Counted from the first letter of the stretch, positions 1 to 10,374 are shown. The stretch is 64,000 nucleotides of DNA from Shouchella hunanensis (GCF_028735875.1 NZ_CP117834.1:62001-126000), one strand, 5' to 3'. Program-made: numbers and translations. The notes: generated by a model not told the origin, from the sequence alone.

Positions 1-192
1 CCGAACCGATCACAAATACGAAAAGCACAGCGAACAAGCACCGTAAAGCCTCAAACAAAAAAAACATTCTCTCCTTCTGTTAAGCAAAGAGAATTAAATC
101 AAAAACAGTTAAAAAAAGTTCCAAAGCGTCGATCTTCTCCTCATTTAACGGTTATCGAAGGAAAGAATACGAAAAAGAAGAAAAAAGCGTAA
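1..192 (+). CDS. C-terminal end of a basic protein, possibly YqhP/SA1362 family (partial)
   Basis: The reading frame is open from base 1 and stops with TAA at 190-192, giving the last 63 residues of a protein that starts outside the window. The tail is very rich in Lys, Arg, Gln and Ser and ends in a run of lysines, which looks like a disordered cytoplasmic tail. In B. subtilis the gene beside yqhO is yqhP, so YqhP/SA1362 is the positional guess; no domain is visible here to confirm it. It converges on yqhO across a shared terminator. Confidence 0.5.
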   Translation, partial: PNRSQIRKAQRTSTVKPQTKKTFSPSVKQRELNQKQLKKVPKRRSSPHLTVIEGKNTKKKKKA

Positions 193-213
193 CTATGCTT
201 TTTTCTTCTTTTT
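172..213. terminator. Bidirectional terminator between the partial gene and yqhO
   Basis: Perfect 17-bp inverted repeat (172-188 and 197-213) with an 8-base loop. A- and T-runs are built into the arms, so it can work in both directions. The left arm encodes the lysine-rich end of the upstream gene. Confidence 0.8.
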
Positions 214-1110
214 TTATCCGCTCCAACTTGTTAAAAATTGTGCCGTTTTCTCCTTACCTAATCTAATCATCTTCTGTTTTTCTTCATCAGTTAAATCAAA
301 ATCAGTTGCTTTAATATGTTCAACCGGTATAAATACAATATTGCGCGCATGATCCTGACTTATGTAACGTGCGTCATGTGCATGCGTCATTGTCTCAAAA
401 ATCGCTTTATACAAATCAAAAGCATTGTGCACTTGATTAATAGGACGTTCCCCTTCTTTAGGGGATAATTGAAATCCAATGACTGGCCTTTTATAACCAC
501 CTCGCACACCATCTTTGAAAACCCACATCGGAAAATTACTTAATAAACCGCCATCCACAATATAGGAAGGCTTGTTCCCAACAGCTTGATTTTTTAATTT
601 AACCGGTTCAAAAAAATAAGGAATGCTACAACTCATTCGTACAGCAGTCGCCACACTAAATCGGTTTGGGTCTAATCCGTACTTCGGTAAATCATCTGGA
701 ATGACCACCATTTGACCTCTTGTGACATCTGATACAACGACTCGTAACGAACTCGGGGCTAAGTCACTAAACGTTCTGACTCCTTTTTGTTCTAATTGTT
801 CTTTAATCCACTCTTCTAATTTATCCCCTTTATAGAGACCCATTCGGAAATAGAGGTTTAACCATTTCGTAATTTTAAAAGGCATAACCGCAAGACGTTC
901 ATCTCGAAATGTTGCTACATCAAGAGAATTTAACATCGTGAAAATGTCTTTACTTGAATAACCGGCCATTAGAAATGCCGCCACAATTGAACCGGCACTT
1001 GTACCTGCAATGCGTTCAAATAAAAGCCCTCTCCTTTCCGCTTCATCAATGGCTCCAACAAAGGCAAAAGCTTTCACCCCACCACCAGCAAAGACAGCAT
1101 CGACCTTCAA
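214..1110 (-). CDS. yqhO: Patatin-like phospholipase family protein YqhO
   Basis: A 298-residue patatin-fold protein, predicted to be a serine acyl hydrolase acting on lipids. The N-terminus carries the glycine-rich oxyanion loop (GGGVK, residues 9-13). The nucleophile elbow GTSAG is at 36-40 with Ser38, and the catalytic Asp is in VDGG near 186. The open frame runs further upstream, but the TTG at 1110-1108 sits six bases after AAAGGGGGG and puts the patatin fold at the very start, so I take it as the start. It follows mntR on the same strand. Its physiological substrate is not known. Confidence 0.85.
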   Translation of the reverse strand: MKVDAVFAGGGVKAFAFVGAIDEAERRGLLFERIAGTSAGSIVAAFLMAGYSSKDIFTMLNSLDVATFRDERLAVMPFKITKWLNLYFRMGLYKGDKLEEWIKEQLEQKGVRTFSDLAPSSLRVVVSDVTRGQMVVIPDDLPKYGLDPNRFSVATAVRMSCSIPYFFEPVKLKNQAVGNKPSYIVDGGLLSNFPMWVFKDGVRGGYKRPVIGFQLSPKEGERPINQVHNAFDLYKAIFETMTHAHDARYISQDHARNIVFIPVEHIKATDFDLTDEEKQKMIRLGKEKTAQFLTSWSG

Positions 1111-1238
1111 TACGATCCCCCCTTTTACTTTAACTGTATGAGCAAAAGGGGTTGACTCATTTCTTATCAACCAAAAAGCAATGAAAACAAAAAAGATGCA
1201 AGGCATTGTTAACCCTTGCATCTCCCTTAAAAACCCTA

Positions 1239-1664
1239 TTAATCAGCTTGATCGTTTCGTTTCTGAATATCTCTTAATGTTTCCAGTCTACTTTCTTTTT
1301 CTTGAAAGTACTGAACTAAATCACCGATTCGATCGATCGCATCCCAGCTAATATGATGCTCAATCCCTTCAACATCTTGATAGATATGATCTTCATTCAC
1401 ACCAATAATTTTCATGAAATCTTCCAACAGTTCATGTCTGTAGACTAACCGCTTTCCAATTTTATTTCCTTTTGCTGTTAGCATCAAACCTCTATATCGT
1501 TCATAAACAAGATAATCGCTTTTGTCTAGCTTTTGTACCATTTTCGTTACCGAAGAAGGGTGGACTTCAAGTGCTTCTGCAATATCAGATACACGGGCAT
1601 AGCCTTTTTCTTCAATCAACATATAAATACGTTCTAAATAATCTTCCATGCTCGGTGTTGGCAT
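1239..1664 (-). CDS. mntR: Manganese-dependent transcriptional regulator MntR
   Basis: A 141-residue DtxR/MntR-family repressor that senses Mn(II) and controls manganese uptake genes. An N-terminal winged helix ([20 protein letters not shown]) is followed by the dimer/metal domain. All six metal ligands known from B. subtilis MntR align by position: Asp8, Glu11, His77, Glu99, Glu102 and His103. The ATG at 1664 follows a GGGGGGATT ribosome site; the extra 13 residues of open frame upstream are rejected because the family starts at MPTPSMEDY. It lies between splB and yqhO. Confidence 0.97.
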   Translation of the reverse strand: MPTPSMEDYLERIYMLIEEKGYARVSDIAEALEVHPSSVTKMVQKLDKSDYLVYERYRGLMLTAKGNKIGKRLVYRHELLEDFMKIIGVNEDHIYQDVEGIEHHISWDAIDRIGDLVQYFQEKESRLETLRDIQKRNDQAD

Positions 1665-1742
1665 AGAATCCCCCCAATCCAAAGCGGACATAAATCCATT
1701 CACTCTTATCTTACTATAAAATGGGAGGAAGAACCAAGGAGA

Positions 1743-2768
1743 TTACGTGAAGTATTCAATTTTCGCTTGTGGGAAAAAGCGATCAATATAGTCAGTTAAC
1801 GTATTACGCAGCTCACCGGCTTGTTCATCTTGGTAGACATATTTCCCTCTACCGTAGCGTCCCCACTTGTATTTGCGTTCTTCCTCTTCCATTTCAAGCT
1901 TTGATTTCGGATAGCGTTTTTGAATAATTCGCTTTGCCGTTTTTGTAAACCGGTGCTGAATCATTTCAAACGTGAGGTCTTTTTTGGCATAAGCAGGTAA
2001 AATCGCTTCTAGTCGCTCAAACAATTCGAGATAGCCTTCTTCCCAACCTTCATGCCAAATAATTGGCGCAACGATAAATCCTAATGGATAATCCGCTTTC
2101 GCTACTTTTCCTGCTGCTTCTATTCGTTCTAAAAAAGTAGATGTCCCCGGCTCGAAGTATTTAATGACATGTGCCGCATTAACGCTAAAACGGAAACGAG
2201 TATTCCCGTTATGCTTGGCATCAAGTAAATGGTCAACATGATGATATTTTGTAACAAACCGTAAACGAGCGTGATCGCGCTCACCCATAAACTCAATTGT
2301 CTTCTTTAAAGAGTGGGTTAAATGATCGATGCCAACAATATCAGATGTACAAGCCGCTTCAAATCGAGTTGCTTCTGGGGCTCGTTCTTTAATATATCGA
2401 TCAGCAGATTCATAAATATCTTCTAAATTTACATATGTGCGAATATATGGCTTATCTCCAAGAGTCGTCTGCAAATAACAGTAATGACAGTGACCCATAC
2501 AGCCAGTCGCTAAAGGAATCGCATATTCTGCTGAAGGCTTTGATGTATCAAATTTTAACGTCTTACGAACACCAATAACGAGTGTAGATTTAGCATTTCG
2601 GTATTTTTGATTATCATTCTTTCCTGGAATATTCCGCACTTGGTTGTGAGAGGTTGTTTCTCTAATTTCAACGCCCTCTTTTTTAAACTTTTCATATAGC
2701 TGTTTTCCTAACGGATAGTCAAGAGCACGTGGCTCAATATATACTAGCTGAGGATAAAAGGGTCTCAC
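1743..2768 (-). CDS. splB: Spore photoproduct lyase SplB
   Basis: A 341-residue radical SAM enzyme that repairs the UV lesion 5-thyminyl-5,6-dihydrothymine in germinating spores. The 4Fe-4S cluster cysteines are Cys90, Cys94 and Cys97 (ATGCMGHCHYC). The H-donor cysteine is Cys140 (EAACTSD), and the radical-relay tyrosines Tyr96 and Tyr98 are present. Numbering matches the Geobacillus enzyme if the GTG at 2768 is the start; it lies six bases after AAAGGAAG, while the upstream TTG at 2774 abuts the ribosome site. No splA gene is adjacent. Upstream there is a weak sigma-G-like pair (GTATG, then CACGATA about 17 bases later). Confidence 0.96.
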   Translation of the reverse strand: MRPFYPQLVYIEPRALDYPLGKQLYEKFKKEGVEIRETTSHNQVRNIPGKNDNQKYRNAKSTLVIGVRKTLKFDTSKPSAEYAIPLATGCMGHCHYCYLQTTLGDKPYIRTYVNLEDIYESADRYIKERAPEATRFEAACTSDIVGIDHLTHSLKKTIEFMGERDHARLRFVTKYHHVDHLLDAKHNGNTRFRFSVNAAHVIKYFEPGTSTFLERIEAAGKVAKADYPLGFIVAPIIWHEGWEEGYLELFERLEAILPAYAKKDLTFEMIQHRFTKTAKRIIQKRYPKSKLEMEEEERKYKWGRYGRGKYVYQDEQAGELRNTLTDYIDRFFPQAKIEYFT

Positions 2769-2912
2769 GCTCAACTTCCTTTCCTACTTTGATACTACTA
2801 TCGTGCTTAAAAATCAAAATTTCATACAAAGGTTTTTGAACGTTATTGACAAATTGTTAAGGATTACGGAAAATAATAAGGTAAATACGATAAAAAAAGC
2901 GAGGGCATCTTA

Positions 2913-3767
2913 ATGACATACGTTCTCTATAACGATTCAATTCTTGATGAAAATGACGTGGCAATTTCTTATAAAGATCGTGGCTATCATTTTGGGGATG
3001 GCGTCTATGAAGTCATTCGCGTTTATAACGGCCAATACTTCACCCTTGATGAACATTTAACTCGACTTTATGAAAGTGCAAAAAAAATTGAGTTAGAAAT
3101 TCCTCATTCATTTGAAGCATTTAAAACACTGCTACACGATTACAAAGAAACATTAAAAACGGAAAACGGCTCGATTTATGTGCAAATTACCCGAGGTGCT
3201 AGTGACCGCAATCATTTGTATACGAAAGAAGAAAAGCCGGTTATCCTTGGCTTTGAAGTAAAAGGAAAAAGTGTGGACACTAAGCAAGAACAAGGTGTCG
3301 CTGCTTATGTAACAGAGGATGTACGCTGGCTTCGATGTGATATTAAGTCATTGAATTTACTTGGAAATGTTATGGCTAAACGAAAAGCGTTTGATCATGA
3401 TTGTGAGGAAGCCATTCTCTATCGTGAATCAGGTGTAACGGAAGGATCATCTTCCAATTTATTTTTAGTTAATAATGAGACTCTTTATACCCATCCAGCT
3501 AACAACCTCATATTGAACGGGATTACACGGCAAGAGATTTTAGCGATTGCAAAAGAACTCAAAATTGGGGTTATAGAGGAACCATTCCCTAAAGAAGTAC
3601 TCCTGCACGCAGACGAAGCATTTATTACCAGCACTTCACTAGAGATCGTGCCTGTTCATACGTTTAAAGGTGATATTGAAGCGACTATTTCTGTTGGTAC
3701 TGTAACGAAAAAGCTTCAGCAAGCATTAAAAGAACATGTACAAAAGAAAACAAACGCATCCGTTTAG
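2913..3767 (+). CDS. dat: D-alanine aminotransferase
   Basis: A 284-residue fold-type IV PLP enzyme that interconverts D-alanine plus 2-oxoglutarate and D-glutamate plus pyruvate, supplying D-amino acids for peptidoglycan and possibly spore cortex. Family landmarks are the N-terminal YKDRGYHFGDGVYEV segment, the PLP lysine region DIKSLNLLGNVMAK and the phosphate-binding VTEGSSSN loop. It has the usual length. It is transcribed away from splB, and a TTGACA lies upstream near 2850 without a good -10 partner. Its last codons form the left arm of the terminator shared with helD. Confidence 0.9.
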   Translation: MTYVLYNDSILDENDVAISYKDRGYHFGDGVYEVIRVYNGQYFTLDEHLTRLYESAKKIELEIPHSFEAFKTLLHDYKETLKTENGSIYVQITRGASDRNHLYTKEEKPVILGFEVKGKSVDTKQEQGVAAYVTEDVRWLRCDIKSLNLLGNVMAKRKAFDHDCEEAILYRESGVTEGSSSNLFLVNNETLYTHPANNLILNGITRQEILAIAKELKIGVIEEPFPKEVLLHADEAFITSTSLEIVPVHTFKGDIEATISVGTVTKKLQQALKEHVQKKTNASV

Positions 3768-3782
3768 GATAGCGTTTGTTTT
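3747..3782. terminator. Shared terminator containing both stop codons of dat and helD
   Basis: Inverted repeat AAAACAAACGC (3747-3757) / GCGTTTGTTTT (3772-3782), with an inner ATCC/GGAT pairing. The dat stop (3765-3767) and helD stop (3766-3764) overlap in the loop, so the hairpin is made entirely of coding ends. Confidence 0.8.
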
Positions 3783-6067
3783 TTGTAGGCAGACTCATCA
3801 ATTTCCTGCAAGAAACGAGACGGCGCTCCTACAGAGAACAGCGCAAGCTCATGCATCGCTCGTGTACATGCTGTGTACAAATGAAACCGTTCTTGCTCCG
3901 TATGAAACTGCTGGTCCGACGCATTAAAAACAAGAACGGAATCAAATTCTATTCCTTTTGCTAAATAAATTGGTAGCACTACAATCCCCGTATCGTATTC
4001 ATGATGATCCTCTGTAACAAGCTGAATCGTTAGCCATTCACTTAACGTCGCATGGGCTTTTTTCGCTTCTTCAGCTGTTTTTGTTAAGATTGCAATGGTT
4101 TGATACCCTTCGTCTTGTGACGATTCAATGAACTCTACCATAGGCTTAATGACGGTTACTTGATTGGCCGCCTGAACAATGGTCGGCTGTTTTCCGTCTC
4201 GATCAAACGGCTCCACTTTCTTCGGCTCTGGCAATAGTTCACGGCTAAACGACATAATCGGTTTTGTCGATCGATAACTCTTTTTAAATTCAATGTACGT
4301 GGATTCTTTAGGAAGACCTATTCCAGCTAATAATTCTGCAGCCGTACCGAACTGATGGTTTAAGGATTGCGAATAATCCCCAACGATTGTAAAACGGGCA
4401 CGCGGATATAACATCTGCAAATACATTAATTGAAATGACGAATAATCTTGAGCTTCATCAATAAACACATGTTTAATTGATCGGTCTACTTGCAACCCTT
4501 TTAATTGATCCAACAAGTATAAATAAGGTGTGGCGTCTTCATAGGGCATTCGTCCTTCGCCAAGCTCGTGGACGGTAAACAAAGCTACTTCTGAAAACCC
4601 ATCAATCTTCTTATGACGATCCGAAAGTAGAAATTGTTCGTACATTGCATCACTATCTAAAAACGAAAACGACCGCACAAGTCGCTGTAATGGCTTAAAT
4701 GCTGCTTTAGCAATCCGTTTTGCCAGCAATTTTTCTTGTTGCTCTTCAAGATCAAATGTATCGCTATTTAATTGCTTCCCGTCTACTTGATGGTAAGTCT
4801 GCATTAATGTCTCTTTATCGGCAAGCTCTCGTTCTTGTTCCACCCAATCACTGGAGCGCTCTTTACCTTCTTGCTTAGCAAGCTCCTTTAACAGCCACTC
4901 AGCCGTAAGTTTTAAGCGGTTTTGAAGCGTAATGGAATGATCTAAGCAGTAAAAGTACGTTTGAATATCTGTTTTTTTCACAATCGTACTGCCTTTAAAG
5001 CGTAGGTCTTTAAACAAAACACCGTCAATTTCAAGTTCAGCCAAATAATCGTCCAAATAGTGTTTGAATAAAGGGCTCGATTTTAATTCAATACTACGTT
5101 TCCGTGTACGATAACGCTCTGTTGTCTCATTTGAGAGCATAAACTCCAACTGTTCAAAATGATTCTCGACTTCAAATTTTTTCCCTAACCGTTTATATAA
5201 GTAACCTTTTAAAGTTTGCTGAGTCATATTTTCTTCACCTAATTCCGGAAGCACAGTCGAAACATAGTTTGAAAACAACTCATTTGGAGAAAACAATATC
5301 AACTGCTGCGCATCCAGCTGCTCTCGGTGTCGAAATAATAGATAGGCGGCTCGCTGCATTGCAACAGACGTTTTACCGCTACCAGCTACTCCTTGCACAA
5401 TTAAAAAGCGGTTTTTTTCATTTCGTATCGCTTTATTCTGCTCTTTTTGAATGGTAGATACAATGGTTTTCATGGAAGTGGACGCTTGATCACTTAGCGC
5501 ATCCTTTAATCGTTCATCTCCAATCGCAAGAGAGGTATCAAACATCGCTTTCAGCTGACCTCTGCGAAACACATATTGCCGCTTCCCAACTAAGTCAGCC
5601 TCTATCTTACCAGCAGGCGCATTGTAGGAAACTGGTCCAATCTCTGCGTCATAATACACACTTGAAATTGGCGCTCGCCAATCATAGATAAGAAACTCTT
5701 CTTCCGACTCGTTCATTAATGAGGCTAACCCAATATAAATAGGATCTTCTTGCTTCTGTCCTTCTTCTTTTAAATCAATCCGTCCGAAATAAGGGGCGTT
5801 AGCGAGTCTACGTAGCGTCTTCATTTGCTTTTTCATAACATCGCTGCTACGCTCTCGCTCATGTAAAAGCTCTGCTTGCTGACGGATACTAGAGATTGTT
5901 TCTTCAGCATCCTCCGTATTGGAAAAATTCATTGTTACATTATCCCAAAAGGTTTCTTTTATTTCTTTTTCATCTTCGTGCACACCTTCAAGCTGTTGCT
6001 TTAATAGCGTTTGTTTTGTACGAATAAAGGCATGAATAAATGCCGCACGTTCATATTCATATTGCAA
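3764..6067 (-). CDS. helD: RNA polymerase recycling motor HelD
   Basis: A 767-residue UvrD-like superfamily 1 ATPase. HelD proteins bind RNA polymerase rather than DNA, pry stalled polymerase off the template and promote recycling. The N-terminal 90 residues are charged and helical, as expected for the arm that enters the secondary channel. Walker A is GVAGSGKTS near residues 226-234, Walker B is IDEAQD, and a C-terminal helicase domain follows. TTG at 6067 is chosen because GGAGGG lies nine bases ahead; the longer TTG frame at 6088 directly abuts its ribosome site. Length equals the B. subtilis protein within a few residues. Confidence 0.93.
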   Translation of the reverse strand: MQYEYERAAFIHAFIRTKQTLLKQQLEGVHEDEKEIKETFWDNVTMNFSNTEDAEETISSIRQQAELLHERERSSDVMKKQMKTLRRLANAPYFGRIDLKEEGQKQEDPIYIGLASLMNESEEEFLIYDWRAPISSVYYDAEIGPVSYNAPAGKIEADLVGKRQYVFRRGQLKAMFDTSLAIGDERLKDALSDQASTSMKTIVSTIQKEQNKAIRNEKNRFLIVQGVAGSGKTSVAMQRAAYLLFRHREQLDAQQLILFSPNELFSNYVSTVLPELGEENMTQQTLKGYLYKRLGKKFEVENHFEQLEFMLSNETTERYRTRKRSIELKSSPLFKHYLDDYLAELEIDGVLFKDLRFKGSTIVKKTDIQTYFYCLDHSITLQNRLKLTAEWLLKELAKQEGKERSSDWVEQERELADKETLMQTYHQVDGKQLNSDTFDLEEQQEKLLAKRIAKAAFKPLQRLVRSFSFLDSDAMYEQFLLSDRHKKIDGFSEVALFTVHELGEGRMPYEDATPYLYLLDQLKGLQVDRSIKHVFIDEAQDYSSFQLMYLQMLYPRARFTIVGDYSQSLNHQFGTAAELLAGIGLPKESTYIEFKKSYRSTKPIMSFSRELLPEPKKVEPFDRDGKQPTIVQAANQVTVIKPMVEFIESSQDEGYQTIAILTKTAEEAKKAHATLSEWLTIQLVTEDHHEYDTGIVVLPIYLAKGIEFDSVLVFNASDQQFHTEQERFHLYTACTRAMHELALFSVGAPSRFLQEIDESAYKKQTLS

Positions 6068-6110
6068 AAAAACACGTCCCTCCAGCAAACTCCTTTTAAC
6101 CGTATCGTCT

Positions 6111-6140
6111 ATAGTAGCACAAACAATTTTTCCTCTTCAA
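6111..6140 (-). promoter_or_regulatory. Sigma-A promoter for helD
   Basis: On the minus strand TTGAAG and TACTAT are 18 bases apart, with an extended -10 (TGC before TACTAT). It sits between the lipM stop and the helD start, so helD need not depend on lipM read-through. Confidence 0.55.
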
Positions 6141-6145
6141 GGTTT

Positions 6146-6979
6146 TCATCTCTTATAATTCCACTCGTCGTTTTCATACCGATCTTTTGCAAGCTGCTGG
6201 ACTTCCTTTTCTTCCTCCGCTGTTAACGTATAAGGTTCAAGGATAATCCCTAGTCCTTTTTCAAATCCGCTTTTAAATGCATGAACAGCTTCTTGCATAG
6301 AAACAGGCTTTTCCCTTAACTCATTAATGGCTACAGCTTTTTTTAAAAATTGCTGCTGCATTCGTTCTCGCAATCGGTTCGAGCGATAATGAAACAAATC
6401 GAACAGCTTGTCGACGTCAAAATTGAATACGATTGAGCCATGCTGTAAAATGACCCCTTTTTGTCTCGTTTGAGCGCTTCCAGCAATTTTTCTACCTTCT
6501 ACAACAAGTTCATACCAAGACGGTGCATCAAAACAAACAGAAGAACGAGGGTTTTTTAACGCTTCCTTTTCTTGCTTACTTTCAGGAACAGCAAAGTAAG
6601 CAGAGAGCCCTAACTCTTTAAACCCTTCAAGTAGACCGGTAGAAATGACACGATACGCTTCTGTTACAGATGCAGGCATAGCGGGATGCTGCTCTGAAAC
6701 GATAACACTATACGTTAATTCATGCTCATGAAGTACACCTCTCCCTCCTGTGGGACGACGTACAAAACCTAACTCTTTTTCTTTTACTTTTTCCATATTG
6801 ATTTCTTTTTCTAACTGTTGAAAGTAGCCAATGGATAGCGTCGCGGGATTCCAACCATAAAACCGAATGGTTGGGGGAATGGCACCGCTACTATGCCAAT
6901 TTAATAACGCTTCATCTAAAGCCATATTGTAAGAGGGTGTTTTGTTTCCGGAATAAATAAATCTCCAAATTTCAGTCAA
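6146..6979 (-). CDS. lipM: Octanoyltransferase LipM
   Basis: A 277-residue member of the biotin/lipoyl ligase-like fold. LipM transfers octanoate from acyl carrier protein to GcvH, the first step of lipoate assembly in Bacillus. The [18 protein letters not shown] block, the catalytic Cys149 (SSVCFDAPS, equivalent to Cys150 in B. subtilis) and the GRKIAGSAQ lysine loop are present. The start is TTG, eight bases after AAGGAAG. It sits close to the gcv genes, whose GcvH partner needs lipoylation, as in B. subtilis (yqhM). Confidence 0.94.
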   Translation of the reverse strand: MTEIWRFIYSGNKTPSYNMALDEALLNWHSSGAIPPTIRFYGWNPATLSIGYFQQLEKEINMEKVKEKELGFVRRPTGGRGVLHEHELTYSVIVSEQHPAMPASVTEAYRVISTGLLEGFKELGLSAYFAVPESKQEKEALKNPRSSVCFDAPSWYELVVEGRKIAGSAQTRQKGVILQHGSIVFNFDVDKLFDLFHYRSNRLRERMQQQFLKKAVAINELREKPVSMQEAVHAFKSGFEKGLGIILEPYTLTAEEEKEVQQLAKDRYENDEWNYKR

Positions 6980-7027
6980 CTAAATCGCTTCCTTCTTGTT
7001 GTTGTTTTCGTTTTGCCATACTTACGA

Positions 7028-7056
7028 TTGAAAAACCTACGCCCTATCGATATAAT
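7028..7056 (+). promoter_or_regulatory. Sigma-A promoter for yqhL
   Basis: TTGAAA (7028-7033), 17-base spacer, perfect TATAAT (7051-7056), about 40 bases before the yqhL start. One of the best sigma-A matches in the window. Confidence 0.8.
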
Positions 7057-7095
7057 AAAGAAAGATGAAACATTGAAGGGGAGTTCGCTAGAATT

Positions 7096-7482
7096 ATGGA
7101 ATTACAGACTATTATTCTTATTGTGCTTACAGTTGCATTACTTACATTTATCGTTGTCCGGTTACGTACACCAAACTATTTAAAAACACTATCTCAAGAT
7201 GAGTTTATTAAAGGCTACCGAAAAGCGCAACTTATAGATGTTCGTGAGACCCGTGAATTCGACGGCGGCCACATTTTAGGCGCACGAAATATTCCAATGT
7301 CTCAGCTTCGTCAGCGACAAAACGAAATTCGCAAAGATCAACCTGTGTATATTTACTGTCAATCAGGGGCTCGAAGCAAACAAGCAGCAAAACTTATTAA
7401 AAAGAAACGAGGAGCCGAAGATATTTCTCATCTAAAAGGCGGCTTCCGAAAATGGACAGGTAAAGTAAAAAAGAAAAAATAA
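7096..7482 (+). CDS. yqhL: Membrane-anchored rhodanese-like sulfurtransferase YqhL
   Basis: A 128-residue protein. Residues 5-22 form one hydrophobic membrane anchor, followed by a single rhodanese domain facing the cytoplasm. The persulfide-carrying cysteine is Cys88 in the loop YCQSGARSK. The family can carry sulfane sulfur, but the acceptor of YqhL is not known. It is divergent from lipM, with its own strong promoter, and converges on gcvPB across a shared terminator. Confidence 0.9.
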   Translation: MELQTIILIVLTVALLTFIVVRLRTPNYLKTLSQDEFIKGYRKAQLIDVRETREFDGGHILGARNIPMSQLRQRQNEIRKDQPVYIYCQSGARSKQAAKLIKKKRGAEDISHLKGGFRKWTGKVKKKK

Positions 7483-7484
7483 AC

Positions 7485-7515
7485 GAAAAGCAGCTGTTGT
7501 GCACAGCTGCTTTTC
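7485..7515. terminator. Bidirectional terminator between yqhL and gcvPB
   Basis: Perfect 13-bp arms (7485-7497 and 7503-7515) around a 5-base loop, flanked by A- and T-tracts on the two sides. Confidence 0.85.
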
Positions 7516-7526
7516 TTTGTTTCTAA

Positions 7527-9011
7527 CTACGAATGCACCGTTTCTCCATGCCGTTCATATTTTAAAATCGGTTTTCTAGCTGCCAACGTTTCATCAAGTC
7601 GGCTCACAACGGTGTGGTGTGGTGCTTCCTGAACCACTTCAGGTGTTTTTTCTGTTTCCTCAGCAATTTGAATCATTGCGTCTATAAATGCATCAAGGGT
7701 TTCTTTTGATTCTGTCTCTGTTGGCTCAATCATCATGCATTCTTCAACATTTAACGGAAAGTAAATGGTTGGTGGATGGTAGCCAAAATCAAGCAATCGT
7801 TTTGCTATATCAAGCGTACGAACACCCAGTTTCTTTTGTCGTCTTCCAGATAGCACAAACTCATGTTTACAGTGCTGTGTATACGGTAAATCATAAAAAG
7901 GTGCTAATCGTCTCATCATATAGTTTGCGTTTAAAACGGCGTATTCAGATACGAGCCTTAATCCTTCTGCTCCCATTGTGCGAATATAGGTATATGCCCG
8001 TAAATTAATGCCGTAGTTTCCGTAGTAAGGCTTCACACGACCAATAGACTGGGGACGATGATAATCGAATTCATATTGATCTGCTTTTTTCACTAGAACC
8101 GGTTTTGGTAAAAACGGCAACAAATCTTTTTTCACACCAACAGGACCTGAACCTGGTCCACCGCCTCCGTGAGGACCAGTAAATGTTTTATGCAAATTTA
8201 AGTGAACGACATCAAAACCCATATCTCCTGGACGAGTAATTCCTAAAATCGCATTTGAATTCGCACCATCATAATAAAGCTTCCCACCTGCTTCATGAAT
8301 GATTGCCGCCATTTCAACGATATCTGCTTCAAACAATCCGAGGGTATTCGGGTTTGTTAGCATTAACGCTGCTGTTTCTTCATTAACAACTTCACGTAAA
8401 TGATCCAAATCAACAAGACCAAACTCATTTGTTCTGACTGTTACCGAATCAAATCCTGCTACTGTTGCTGATGCCGGGTTTGTACCATGAGCAGAGTCAG
8501 GCACAATGACTTTCGTCCGTTTAAAGTCTCCGTTCGCCTCATGATACGCACGAATCATCATTAGTCCTGTCCACTCACCATGAGCACCGGCTGCTGGCTG
8601 AAGAGTGACTTCATCCATACCTGTAATTTCTGCTAGTGACGTTTGAAGCTGATACAACATCTTAAGAGAACCTTGAACTTGATATGCTGGCTGGTAAGGG
8701 TGTACGTTGCTTAGTCCAGATATTCTTGCGACATCTTCATTCACTTTCGGATTGTATTTCATTGTACACGAGCCTAGCGGGTAGAATCCTGAGTCTACAC
8801 CGTGATTTCGTCTCGATAAAGCAGTATAGTGCCGCATAATTTGTAGTTCTGATACTTGAGGTAACTCAGGTTCTCGCTCACGCAAAAACGCTTCCGGAAT
8901 AAGAGAACTCATATCTTCTTCAATAATGTCGAGTTCTGGTAAACTATGTCCGAGTCGCCCTTCTTTGCTTTCTTCAAAGATTAGTGCCATTCCTCCGTTT
9001 TGTACTGTCAT
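7527..9011 (-). CDS. gcvPB: Glycine dehydrogenase (decarboxylating) subunit 2
   Basis: A 494-residue PLP-binding half of the glycine cleavage P-protein. With GcvPA it decarboxylates glycine and loads the aminomethyl group on lipoyl-GcvH. The conserved [22 protein letters not shown] segment and the PLP lysine in [16 protein letters not shown] are present. The ATG at 9011 overlaps the gcvPA stop (ATGA); 22 upstream residues of open frame are rejected because they lie inside gcvPA and lack family similarity. Last gene of the riboswitch-controlled operon. Confidence 0.97.
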   Translation of the reverse strand: MTVQNGGMALIFEESKEGRLGHSLPELDIIEEDMSSLIPEAFLREREPELPQVSELQIMRHYTALSRRNHGVDSGFYPLGSCTMKYNPKVNEDVARISGLSNVHPYQPAYQVQGSLKMLYQLQTSLAEITGMDEVTLQPAAGAHGEWTGLMMIRAYHEANGDFKRTKVIVPDSAHGTNPASATVAGFDSVTVRTNEFGLVDLDHLREVVNEETAALMLTNPNTLGLFEADIVEMAAIIHEAGGKLYYDGANSNAILGITRPGDMGFDVVHLNLHKTFTGPHGGGGPGSGPVGVKKDLLPFLPKPVLVKKADQYEFDYHRPQSIGRVKPYYGNYGINLRAYTYIRTMGAEGLRLVSEYAVLNANYMMRRLAPFYDLPYTQHCKHEFVLSGRRQKKLGVRTLDIAKRLLDFGYHPPTIYFPLNVEECMMIEPTETESKETLDAFIDAMIQIAEETEKTPEVVQEAPHHTVVSRLDETLAARKPILKYERHGETVHS

Positions 9012-10354
9012 GCGAACGCCCCCAGTTCTTTTGCAAAGTGGTCCAACTCTTCTTTTGAACGTAGCTCTGTCACACAAATGAGCATTTGATTTTCACGAGT
9101 ATCATCGACTTCAGCCAAATTAAATCCGCCAATAATCCCTCTTTTGAAAAGCTCTTTGTTTACAAGTTCAACCGATTGATTCAGTTCGACTACAAATTCA
9201 TTAAACGTTGCTCCATAAGCTTTAATAGCGACGCCTTGTTGCTGGAGCTGTTTCTTTAAATAGTTTGTTTTTTGTACATTTTGTGTGGCCATTTCTTTTA
9301 CGCCTTTTTTCCCAATAGCTGTCATAGCTACAGAGGCAGCTAACGCGTTTAATGCTTGATTAGAACAAATATTTGACGTTGCTTTGTCACGACGGATGTG
9401 CTGCTCACGGGCTTGCAACGTTAACACAAAGCCTCGATGGCCATTTTCATCAACCGTTTGACCAACAAGACGTCCTGGCACTTTACGCATTAATTTTTTT
9501 GTTGTTGCAAAATACCCACAATGCGGACCGCCAAATTGCGTCGGTATACCGAATGGTTGAGCATCGCCAATAACAATATCTGCCCCGAATTCACCAGGGG
9601 GCTTTAATAAACCGAGTGCAAGCGGATTACTTGAAACAACAAATTGCGCTTTTGTTGAATGAGTGATTTCCTCAATATCGGCTAACGGCTCTAAACTTCC
9701 AAAGAAATTCGGATGTTGAACAATGACACAGGCCACATCATGATCATGAAGCTGCTTCAAAGCTTCTACATCCGTTACACCGTCTTTTGTATCAATTTCT
9801 TTTACTTCTAAATTTTGTCCATATGCGTTTGTTCGCAGTACGTCTCTTGCTTCTGGATGAACCGACTTTGATACTAGAATCGTTTTCTTTTTCGTATGCC
9901 CTGCTGAGAGCATTGCCGCTTCTGCTAAAGCGGTTGGTCCATCATACATAGATGAATTGGCTAAATCCATTCCCGTTAACTCACAAATCATCGTTTGAAA
10001 TTCAAAGATCGCTTGTAGCTCACCTTGTGAAATTTCTGGTTGATAAGGCGTATACGCTGTATAAAATTCAGATCGAGAAATGACGTGATCAACGATAGAA
10101 GGAATATAATGTTCATAAACACCGGCACCTAAGTACGATGGAAATTCTTTAATGGATGTATTCTCTCTAGCAAGTTGCTGAAAAAACGAAAGCAACTCTG
10201 GCTCTTTTAACGCCCGTTCAATTGCTAATGTCCGATTAAAGCGTGTATCCTCTGGTATATCTGATAACAAATCTTCAATTGATTGAACACCAATTGCCTG
10301 TAGCATCTCTTGTTTATCTTCTTCAGTCATTGGTAGATAACGATGTGCTTCCAT
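9008..10354 (-). CDS. gcvPA: Glycine dehydrogenase (decarboxylating) subunit 1
   Basis: A 448-residue N-terminal-half homologue of the P-protein, forming a heterotetramer with GcvPB. Typical segments are [15 protein letters not shown] at the start, [27 protein letters not shown] and [13 protein letters not shown]. Its stop overlaps the gcvPB start by four bases, which suggests translational coupling and equal subunit production. Strong AGGAGG site before the ATG. It lies 20 bases downstream of gcvT. Confidence 0.97.
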   Translation of the reverse strand: MEAHRYLPMTEEDKQEMLQAIGVQSIEDLLSDIPEDTRFNRTLAIERALKEPELLSFFQQLARENTSIKEFPSYLGAGVYEHYIPSIVDHVISRSEFYTAYTPYQPEISQGELQAIFEFQTMICELTGMDLANSSMYDGPTALAEAAMLSAGHTKKKTILVSKSVHPEARDVLRTNAYGQNLEVKEIDTKDGVTDVEALKQLHDHDVACVIVQHPNFFGSLEPLADIEEITHSTKAQFVVSSNPLALGLLKPPGEFGADIVIGDAQPFGIPTQFGGPHCGYFATTKKLMRKVPGRLVGQTVDENGHRGFVLTLQAREQHIRRDKATSNICSNQALNALAASVAMTAIGKKGVKEMATQNVQKTNYLKKQLQQQGVAIKAYGATFNEFVVELNQSVELVNKELFKRGIIGGFNLAEVDDTRENQMLICVTELRSKEELDHFAKELGAFA

Positions 10355-10374
10355 TCAAAATTCCTCCTATTATC

